Positions 1-4,600 of a stretch of 5,644 bases of DNA are shown one piece after another. The DNA is from Candidatus Izemoplasma sp. Lineage in GTDB: Bacteria; Bacillota_I; Bacilli_A; Izemoplasmatales; Izemoplasmataceae. The DNA lies in contig SKJA01000159.1 in assembly GCA_007116105.1 (NCBI GenBank), positions 1 to 5,644 of the forward strand, given 5' to 3'. Made by a program: the position numbers and the translations under genes. Numbering within the stretch: position 1 is the first letter of the stretch; each line of letters begins with the position of its first letter. The notes below the pieces were generated by a model, which saw only the letters and a list, made by a program, of their open reading frames with translations, had not been told where the DNA came from and searched no databases.

Positions 1-378
1 CAAAGCCCCACCCCTCAAGAAGACACTTTAGCCACCCTTGCGCCCAACCTTTCACGGGGCGAAGAAAGGCTTGATTTTACGCAAGACGCCACCCGCTTAG
101 ACCGACACATTCGGGCCTTTTATCCCGCCCCTGCGACGTACACGACGTATGAAGGGAAGCGTCTAAAAGTCTACCGTGCAACCCCGCTCGATGATCACTA
201 CCCCGAGGCACCGGGCACCATCGTTGCGCTTGAAGGCGAGGGCATCCTCGTCGCCTGTGGCCAGGGTGCCATTCGGTTAGAAGAGGTCCAGCTCGAAGGC
301 AAAAAACGACTGCCCATCGAAGCATTCATCCAAGGCATTCCTGAAGAAAAACTTTTAAAGGTGACACTCGGTTCTTAA
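1..378 (+). CDS. fmt: Methionyl-tRNA formyltransferase, C-terminal part (5' truncated by window)
   Basis: Frame 1 is open from the first base to TAA at 376-378 and gives 125 residues; the start lies outside the window. The full enzyme (about 310 residues in the family) transfers a formyl group from 10-formyltetrahydrofolate to Met-tRNA(fMet) in the cytosol for translation initiation. What remains is the end of the catalytic domain plus the C-terminal OB-like tRNA-binding domain. The family pattern is visible: an 'LAPNLSRGEERLDF' stretch (residues 13-26), then 'IRAFYPAPATYT' (36-47), corresponding to the usual 'iRaf-P-pgAyt' segment, then 'GKRLKVYRA' (51-59), an 'APGTIVALEGEGILVACGQG' run (68-87) and 'LEEVQLEGKKRL' (90-101). 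The catalytic Asn/His/Asp residues lie upstream and cannot be checked. The usual neighbours def and priA would be expected upstream. The minus-strand ORF over this stretch is a shadow. Confidence 0.93.
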   Translation, partial: QSPTPQEDTLATLAPNLSRGEERLDFTQDATRLDRHIRAFYPAPATYTTYEGKRLKVYRATPLDDHYPEAPGTIVALEGEGILVACGQGAIRLEEVQLEGKKRLPIEAFIQGIPEEKLLKVTLGS

Positions 379-402
379 AAAACCCGTGAAAGAATGGGTT
401 TT
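379..402 (+). terminator. Weak hairpin after fmt, possible terminator
   Basis: AAAACCC (379-385) and GGGTTTT (396-402) can form a 7-bp stem with a 10-base loop directly after the fmt stop codon. The four T's belong to the stem and no further T-run follows, so it would be a weak or leaky intrinsic terminator. It sits immediately upstream of the next promoter, which makes termination here plausible but not shown. Confidence 0.4.
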
Positions 403-405
403 ACC

Positions 406-434
406 GTTACAAAAAAGCCCGTGCATGCTATAAT
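406..434 (+). promoter_or_regulatory. Sigma-A type promoter (extended -10) for the pgpA unit
   Basis: There is a perfect TATAAT at 429-434, preceded by TGC at 426-428, the TGn of an extended -10 element. GTTACA at 406-411 matches the -35 consensus TTGACA at 4 of 6 positions, with a 17-base spacer. Transcription should start near 441, giving a leader of about 23 bases. The promoter lies between fmt and the next gene, so the latter two-gene unit need not depend on fmt readthrough. Confidence 0.8.
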
Positions 435-451
435 ATGGGTTAGCTAATTTT

Positions 452-459
452 AGAGGTGA
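452..459 (+). promoter_or_regulatory. Ribosome binding site of the PgpA/YutG gene
   Basis: AGAGGTGA at 452-459 includes AGGTGA, complementary to the 16S rRNA tail, 4 bases before the ATG at 464. It decides this start over the later in-frame ATG codons at 497 and 506. Confidence 0.75.
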
Positions 460-463
460 AGCG

Positions 464-1027
464 ATGAAAGCGAGAAATTTATTCAACCGTGATGAAATGT
501 TGAAAATGAACATTCAAACGCTCAAAGAGCGGGGTGTCAGTGTTGAAGACATTGCGGAAGTGGCGTATCAACAACAAGCCAAATGGAGTAAAGACATTTC
601 CATGAAAGCCTGTATCGATTCAGTCGAAAAAATCTTGTCGCTGCGCGATACTTTTCACCTTCTTCAACTGGGTGCTGAAATCGACCGTTTAACGGAAGAA
701 AACTTAATCCGCGAACCCCTTCGCGAAATTTTAAACAGCGATTTGGGCATGTTTGGCATTGACGAGCTGTTTGGGTTAGAACTCGCCGGCTTGTATGGCA
801 CCATTGGAAAAACAAACTTTGGCGACATCGATGTCAACAAACCGCTCATTGTCGGACGCCTCAACAGCGACGGCAAAGCAGAAAAAACCATGTGCCACAC
901 CTTTTTAGATGACATTGTGGGTGCCATTGCGGCTGCCGCAAGCACACGCGTGGCCCAAATTGTAAACGAAAACGAAGCCTTACGTGAACCAGGCTATAGA
1001 CACATCCAATTCAAATTTGACGAGTAG
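464..1027 (+). CDS. pgpA: Phosphatidylglycerophosphatase A-related protein, YutG/LtrC subfamily
   Basis: 187 residues. The PgpA family (Pfam PF04608) dephosphorylates phosphatidylglycerophosphate to phosphatidylglycerol, the last step of PG synthesis at the inner membrane face. The assignment rests on the signature 'CHTFLDDIVGAIAAAAS' at residues 144-160. It is nearly identical to the end of the Bacillus YutG / Listeria LtrC subfamily as I remember it, and its acidic pair D149-D150 matches the 'WDEFIG' metal-site motif of E. coli PgpA. Other subfamily features are 'LKERGVSVEDIAEVAYQQQ' (20-38), 'LREILNSDLGMFGIDEL' (86-102) and 'YGTIGKTNFG' (111-120). No membrane span is visible, unlike E. coli PgpA but as in YutG proteins. 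It is about 20 residues longer than YutG, mostly in a charged tail after 167. It has its own promoter, and the membrane protein gene starts 12 bases downstream, probably in the same transcript. The PGP phosphatase activity is inferred from the family; the subfamily is less studied than E. coli PgpA. Confidence 0.88.
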   Translation: MKARNLFNRDEMLKMNIQTLKERGVSVEDIAEVAYQQQAKWSKDISMKACIDSVEKILSLRDTFHLLQLGAEIDRLTEENLIREPLREILNSDLGMFGIDELFGLELAGLYGTIGKTNFGDIDVNKPLIVGRLNSDGKAEKTMCHTFLDDIVGAIAAAASTRVAQIVNENEALREPGYRHIQFKFDE

Positions 1028-1033
1028 TGGGGA
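1027..1033 (+). promoter_or_regulatory. Ribosome binding site of the six-helix membrane protein gene
   Basis: GTGGGGA at 1027-1033 overlaps the last base of the preceding stop codon and lies 6 bases before the ATG at 1040. It is a modest Shine-Dalgarno sequence that supports the start at 1040 and translation linked to the upstream gene. Confidence 0.5.
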
Positions 1034-1039
1034 TGCCTC

Positions 1040-2635
1040 ATGGCGAAAGACAAAAAAAGTCTTGAAGATTTTTTTGAAAAAACCGATCACGACCCTGAAG
1101 ATTTAGACGCCTACGTCGACAGTCTTTCAGACGAAGTCGATCCCAATAAAGAAACCCGCATCGACAAACTGGCGATGGTTTTTTCTGATACCCTCAAACG
1201 TCTGCGCGTCACCACAAGAAACGACCGTCAAAAGAAAAAATCCACCTCACGACGAAAAATTGATCTGTACTTTAAACGGCTCATCAAACGTCTGAGTGAT
1301 TATTTTAACTTAGAATCGGGCGTCGACATTCTCGATGAGAAAAGCGTCCTATACCGACGCAACCGCGTCATCAAAAACATCATTCGCGTGACCAACGTCG
1401 TCTTTTTAGTCTTCACCGTCTTAGGCTCACAAACCCCAAACTACATCGTCATTGCCGGTTTCGGGTTGGTCATGTTTACGATCAACACCACCTTAAAACG
1501 CATCATCAATGAAGAACCCAGAACGCTTCTTAAACAACAGATGGCCATGTACATTGCGTCTGTTTACATCATCTTAGCGTCGTTTGGTGTGTACATCAAA
1601 CTGCGTGTGGGCGCAGGCACCCTTGAAATTGGGGGGGATGAGACGATGTTTAACTTGTTCTCAATCACCCAAGCAGGCTATGTCTTAATCTATTTCTCCT
1701 TGGTGGTCATCGCCTTGTACCAAGACGCCAACCTGTTACGCTTTTTATTTAAATGGGTGCTCGTCTTAATGACGGTCATTCACATCATCATCATGTACCC
1801 ACTTTACTTGTATGCGACCTCACTGGAAGATCTATACACCTTCTTGTGGATCACCCATCCGGAAGTGACCATCGACATCTTCTTAAGAACACTTGTCCTC
1901 ATCATCTTTAACATCGCGCTGTATTCTTCCGTCGCGATTGGTGAAATGATGAACACGAAACGGAAAGAAGAATTGATCAAACGACGTGACATGGAAGCGG
2001 ATTTTAAAGCCGTCGTTGGCGATGTCTTTGACGTCATCGGTGTCTTTAACAGTGAATCCCACAGCGCCAAAGACGCCATGCATGCGGCCACGCGTGTGGC
2101 GGAGATTGCTTCGAGACTGGGCAACGTGTTGGGGTTATCGCCCAATGTGTGTACCGAAATCTATGAGTACTCGAAAATTCACGTTGACCGTAAAGAAGAT
2201 TTATCGATTGAAGATTACGATGAAAAAGAAGTGTTGACCGAACGCGATTATCAAATCATCCGCGACAAAACGATTCTAGGTTCGGTCATCATCAAACGAC
2301 TTCAACTCAACCAAAAGAGTGAAGACATCGTGCGCGCACATTTTGAAAAAACCGCCGATAAAGCGTTCACCGATAAGATGAAACAAGTCCAACGCTCCCA
2401 AGAGGGTCAAATCATATTACTCTCTGAAATCTATGAAATCTTAAGACAACCACGCAACTATAAAACCGCGCTCACCCACAAGCGTGCACTGGAGTTATTA
2501 CAACTCGAGTTTAAAGCCTATTTTGAACCCTACATCCTCGATCGTTTCATTCGTTACAGCACTGAATTTGAGGACTATTATTTACGCTATTCGCAAAAAA
2601 ATGCACACGCGAAAAGCGTCTTAACACCATCGTAA
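1040..2635 (+). CDS. Six-helix membrane protein with degenerate HD-GYP-like cytosolic domain
   Basis: 531 residues, function unknown. Residues 1-112 are soluble: an acidic start (to about 40), then a basic region including 'RQKKKSTSRRK' (63-73). Six hydrophobic spans lie at about 114-130, 134-150, 167-187, 212-228, 236-258 and 281-301. A charged linker (about 304-322) leads to a helical domain at about 325-507. By eye this follows the HD-GYP order: H348 with 'RVAEIASRLGNVLGL' (352-366); 'IHVDRK' (380-385) in place of LHDIGK; 'LTERDYQIIRDKTILG' (399-414), where the usual H before xxxG is K410; 'AHFEKTAD' (433-440) in place of HHExxDG; 'SEIYEIL' (462-468) in place of aDxydal; then 'RNYKTALTHKRALELLQ' (472-488) and 'FEPYILDRF' (495-503), matching the family's 'RpYr-A' and 'FdP-lv-F' segments. 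Most metal ligands are changed, so hydrolysis of cyclic di-nucleotides is unlikely; a binding or signalling role is inference. It lies 12 bases after the PgpA gene. Confidence 0.8.
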   Translation: MAKDKKSLEDFFEKTDHDPEDLDAYVDSLSDEVDPNKETRIDKLAMVFSDTLKRLRVTTRNDRQKKKSTSRRKIDLYFKRLIKRLSDYFNLESGVDILDEKSVLYRRNRVIKNIIRVTNVVFLVFTVLGSQTPNYIVIAGFGLVMFTINTTLKRIINEEPRTLLKQQMAMYIASVYIILASFGVYIKLRVGAGTLEIGGDETMFNLFSITQAGYVLIYFSLVVIALYQDANLLRFLFKWVLVLMTVIHIIIMYPLYLYATSLEDLYTFLWITHPEVTIDIFLRTLVLIIFNIALYSSVAIGEMMNTKRKEELIKRRDMEADFKAVVGDVFDVIGVFNSESHSAKDAMHAATRVAEIASRLGNVLGLSPNVCTEIYEYSKIHVDRKEDLSIEDYDEKEVLTERDYQIIRDKTILGSVIIKRLQLNQKSEDIVRAHFEKTADKAFTDKMKQVQRSQEGQIILLSEIYEILRQPRNYKTALTHKRALELLQLEFKAYFEPYILDRFIRYSTEFEDYYLRYSQKNAHAKSVLTPS

Positions 2636-2651
2636 GGATGGTGTTTTTTTT
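2623..2651 (+). terminator. Strong intrinsic terminator overlapping the end of the membrane protein gene
   Basis: AACACCATC (2623-2631) pairs perfectly with GATGGTGTT (2637-2645), a 9-bp stem with a 5-base loop. A run of eight T's covers 2644-2651. The left arm is made of the last coding triplets, and the stop codon TAA (2633-2635) sits in the loop. It should end the pgpA-membrane protein transcript and insulate the glm operon. Confidence 0.9.
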
Positions 2652-2679
2652 GGCCTGAAATACGGCCATCTTTCAGGCC
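2652..2679 (+). repeat. Perfect 9-bp inverted repeat, extendable through flanking T8/A8 runs
   Basis: GGCCTGAAA (2652-2660) and TTTCAGGCC (2671-2679) flank a 10-base loop. The T8 run at 2644-2651 and the A8 run at 2682-2689 can lengthen the stem to about 17 pairs with a 2-base bulge (CT, 2680-2681). On neither strand does a T-run follow the hairpin, so it is not a standard terminator. It could be a protein site, an RNA 3'-end structure, or a fold that competes with the terminator upstream. Confidence 0.65.
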
Positions 2680-2681
2680 CT

Positions 2682-2703
2682 AAAAAAAACCGAAAAAAAA
2701 CCG
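2682..2703 (+). repeat. Tandem A8-CCG repeat (phased A-tracts)
   Basis: The 11-base unit AAAAAAAACCG occurs twice back to back (2682-2692 and 2693-2703). A-tracts repeated about once per helical turn bend DNA. They lie at about -65 to -47 from the predicted start of transcription, so they could act as an UP-element-like upstream enhancer of the glm promoter. Confidence 0.6.
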
Positions 2704-2712
2704 ATTAAGGGC

Positions 2713-2740
2713 TTGATTTCATCGATGATAGGCGTATAAT
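2713..2740 (+). promoter_or_regulatory. Sigma-A type promoter of the glm operon
   Basis: TTGATT (2713-2718) matches the -35 consensus at 4 of 6 positions, including TTGA, and TATAAT (2735-2740) is a perfect -10, with a 16-base spacer. The start of transcription is expected at about 2747, giving a leader of about 64 bases before glmS. No other promoter-like pair is needed for the glm genes. Confidence 0.82.
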
Positions 2741-2750
2741 GAAGTTGAAT

Positions 2751-2766
2751 ATAAAAGCGTTTACAT
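2751..2766 (+). promoter_or_regulatory. Probable cre site (CcpA / LacI-family operator)
   Basis: ATAAAAGCGTTTACAT matches the 16-base cre consensus WTGNAANCGNWNNCAW everywhere except one position (A for G at 2753). On the reverse strand the half-site reads TGTAAACG, the consensus half. It begins about 4 bases after the predicted start of transcription, a position where bound CcpA would block elongation or promoter clearance. This predicts catabolite repression of glutamate mutase. Another LacI-family regulator could use the same site. Confidence 0.65.
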
Positions 2767-2793
2767 CACGCTATAAAGCAACTCTTTAGAGAA

Positions 2794-2800
2794 AGAAGGA
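2794..2800 (+). promoter_or_regulatory. Ribosome binding site of glmS
   Basis: AGAAGGA at 2794-2800 lies 10 bases before the ATG at 2811. The spacing is slightly long but acceptable. The predicted GlmS starts at the position usual for the family, so the start is well supported. Confidence 0.65.
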
Positions 2801-2810
2801 TCAGCAAACT

Positions 2811-3218
2811 ATGAAAACCGTTGTCATCGGTGTCATTGGTGCAGATGTGCACGCTGTGGGGAATAAAATCATTCACCATGTCCTTGAAGAAGCCGGCTTT
2901 CACGTCGTCAACATCGGGGTCCTTTCAACACAAGAAGATTTCATTCATGCGGCAATTGAAACCAACGCCGTCGCCATCTTGGTCTCCAGCCTTTACGGCC
3001 ATGGCGAAATGGACTGTTTATACTTTAAGCAAAAATGCGTCGAAGCAGGCTTAAACCACGTTAAACTGTACGTCGGTGGAAACATCGTCGTGGGGAAACA
3101 AGACTTTAAAGCGGTCGAGGCCCGCTTTAAAAAAATGGGGTTTGACCGGGTCTACCCACCCGGAGCCAACATTGAAAGTGCACTCGCCGAAATCAAAGCC
3201 GATTTAGGGATGGCATGA
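2811..3218 (+). CDS. glmS: Glutamate mutase (methylaspartate mutase), S (sigma) subunit, cobalamin-binding
   Basis: 135 residues, close to the 137 of Clostridium MutS/GlmS. This small Rossmann-like subunit binds coenzyme B12 and, with GlmE, forms the active mutase that interconverts L-glutamate and L-threo-3-methylaspartate (EC 5.4.99.1) in the cytosol. The B12 motif DxHxxG is present as D12-V-H14-A-V-G17; the His replaces dimethylbenzimidazole as the lower cobalt ligand. The other binding-loop signatures are 'SSLYGHGE' (59-66) and 'YVGGNIVVGKQ' (87-97), both very close to clostridial sequences. The end 'DRVYPPGANIESALAEIKADL' pattern (112-132) also fits. It is the first gene of the operon, behind its own promoter and cre site, and its TGA stop overlaps the glmL start codon by 4 bases (ATGA), implying translational coupling. 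Not to be confused with glucosamine-6-phosphate synthase, which shares the symbol. Confidence 0.97.
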   Translation: MKTVVIGVIGADVHAVGNKIIHHVLEEAGFHVVNIGVLSTQEDFIHAAIETNAVAILVSSLYGHGEMDCLYFKQKCVEAGLNHVKLYVGGNIVVGKQDFKAVEARFKKMGFDRVYPPGANIESALAEIKADLGMA

Positions 3219-4591
3219 GCGTACACCTTCTCGTTGATTTCGGATCGACGTACACCAAGTTGACTGCCGTCGATTTGCAACACGGTCTCGTCGTCGGTAC
3301 CGCAAGCGCCCCTACCACGGTTAAAACCAACGTCATGGAAGGGTTTAATGCGGCACTTAAAACACTTGAAACCCATCATCCACTGCCTGGTGCCATCACC
3401 GGGATTTCAGCATGTTCATCCGCCGCAGGCGGACTGAAAATGGCCGCCATCGGACTCGTTGAAGAACTGACCGTGGAAGCCGCCAAACGCGCCTGTTTAG
3501 GCGCAGGGGCTTTGGTCAACCACGTGTTCTCTCATCATCTAGGCCGCAAAGACATCAAAGCACTCAAAGAAGCCCCGATTGACATTATTTTATTGGCCGG
3601 TGGCACCGATGGGGGCAACACCGAATGCATCTTGCACAACGCAAAAAAACTGAAAGATGCGCAACTGGGAAAACCCATCATCGTCGCTGGCAACAAAGAC
3701 GCCCAAGACGACATTGAAGCGCTCTTTGAAGGCACCGACATCGAATATTACATCGTCGACAACGTGATGCCCGCACTAAGAACGTTAAACGTTGATGAAG
3801 CCAAACACGTCATTCGCCAAATCTTCATCACCAAAATCGTCGAAGCCAAAGGCATCAAAACCGCCGAACAAACCATCGGCGACATCATCATGCCCACGCC
3901 TGAGGCGGTGTTGTTGGCCGCAGAACTGTTGGCCAAAGGGTATGAAGATGAGAGCGGTTATGGTGAGCTGATGGTGATCGATGTGGGGGGCGCCACCACC
4001 GACGTTCACACCATCGGTCAAGGCTATCCTAAACGCACCGAAGTCATCTTTAAAGGCCTTCAAGAACCCTTTGCCAAACGCACCGTCGAAGGGGATTTAG
4101 GCATGCGCTACAGCGCTAAAGCGTTGTTGTCGTTAGTCTCTCCTTACGAGTTTAAACGCTACACCAACTACGAAGGCGACATTGAAGCAGCGGCTTTAAA
4201 GCGCTTCAACAATGTGGATTACTTACCAGAAAATGACAACGAACGCGATTTCGACCAAGCCTTAGCCCGCATCTGTTGTGATTTATCCATGTCGCGCCAT
4301 GTCGGACATGTTGAAGTGGTGTATACACCGCTTGGCAACATGTACTACCAAATCGGGAAAGACTTAAGCGACATTCAATATGTGATTGGCACGGGCGGGA
4401 TTTTAATCAATCACCCCAACGCCAAAAACATCCTTCAAGAAGTGAATCAAAAAAGTGAACGCAAGCTTGAACTTAGACCCACCAATCCCACCATCTTACT
4501 CGATCAAGATTACCTGCTTTCAGCGATGGGCTTGCTCGCGCAAAAGCACCCTAAACTCGCCCTTAAACTCATGAAAAGACATCTTGTCTAG
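3215..4591 (+). CDS. glmL: Glutamate mutase-associated ATPase / reactivase GlmL (MutL)
   Basis: 458 residues, close to the 462 of Clostridium MutL (not the mismatch-repair MutL). The family has the actin/Hsp70 (ASKHA) ATPase fold and is thought to release damaged cobalamin from glutamate mutase so that fresh coenzyme can bind, like diol dehydratase reactivases. Visible motifs are the phosphate-1 loop 'VDFGSTYTK' (7-15, with D8), 'ISACSSAAGGLKMAAIGLV' (64-82), 'LLAGGTDGGN' (126-135), the phosphate-2 loop 'VIDVGGATTDVH' (254-265, with D256 and D263), 'VEGDLGMR' (291-298), the adenosine-side 'IGTGG' (391-395) and a family-typical end 'LDQDYLLSAMGLLA' (429-442). The start ATG lies inside the end of glmS (4-base overlap), with AGGGA at 3206-3210 as ribosome binding site, 4 bases away. 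It is placed between glmS and glmE, the usual S-L-E order. No internal stop or frameshift is seen. Confidence 0.95.
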   Translation: MSVHLLVDFGSTYTKLTAVDLQHGLVVGTASAPTTVKTNVMEGFNAALKTLETHHPLPGAITGISACSSAAGGLKMAAIGLVEELTVEAAKRACLGAGALVNHVFSHHLGRKDIKALKEAPIDIILLAGGTDGGNTECILHNAKKLKDAQLGKPIIVAGNKDAQDDIEALFEGTDIEYYIVDNVMPALRTLNVDEAKHVIRQIFITKIVEAKGIKTAEQTIGDIIMPTPEAVLLAAELLAKGYEDESGYGELMVIDVGGATTDVHTIGQGYPKRTEVIFKGLQEPFAKRTVEGDLGMRYSAKALLSLVSPYEFKRYTNYEGDIEAAALKRFNNVDYLPENDNERDFDQALARICCDLSMSRHVGHVEVVYTPLGNMYYQIGKDLSDIQYVIGTGGILINHPNAKNILQEVNQKSERKLELRPTNPTILLDQDYLLSAMGLLAQKHPKLALKLMKRHLV

Positions 4592-4595
4592 GAGA
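4590..4595 (+). promoter_or_regulatory. Ribosome binding site of glmE
   Basis: AGGAGA (4590-4595) overlaps the glmL stop codon TAG (4589-4591) and lies 5 bases before the ATG at 4601. It is the strongest Shine-Dalgarno sequence of the operon, fitting a catalytic subunit needed in quantity. Confidence 0.75.
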
Positions 4596-4600
4596 CGACC

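Noticed and set aside
77..325. Minus-strand ORF of 82 residues over the fmt end
   Set aside because: It lies entirely inside the recognisable Fmt frame, resembles no family I know, and has a composition (Arg-, Gly- and Cys-rich) typical of an antisense shadow.
1040..2635. Membrane protein as a PgpH-type 7TM-HD c-di-AMP phosphodiesterase
   Set aside because: It has about six spans, no large extracellular domain between the first helices, and no intact HD metal site; the landmarks fit a degenerate HD-GYP better.
2652..2692. Second or bidirectional terminator between the two operons
   Set aside because: The hairpin is followed by A's on the + strand and also by A's when read on the - strand, so neither direction has the T-run an intrinsic terminator needs.
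2747..2810. Possible cobalamin riboswitch before a B12-dependent enzyme operon
   Set aside because: The predicted leader is only about 64 bases, far shorter than the roughly 200-base cobalamin riboswitch, and I see no B12-box.
3216..3218. TGA at the end of glmS as a Trp codon (Mycoplasma code)
   Set aside because: GlmS reaches the normal family length at this TGA, the codon overlaps the glmL start, and Trp in the other genes is written TGG.
3785..4063. Minus-strand ORF opposite glmL (and others opposite pgpA, the membrane protein and glmL)
   Set aside because: All are antisense to well-supported genes, lack convincing ribosome binding sites, and show shadow-like composition.
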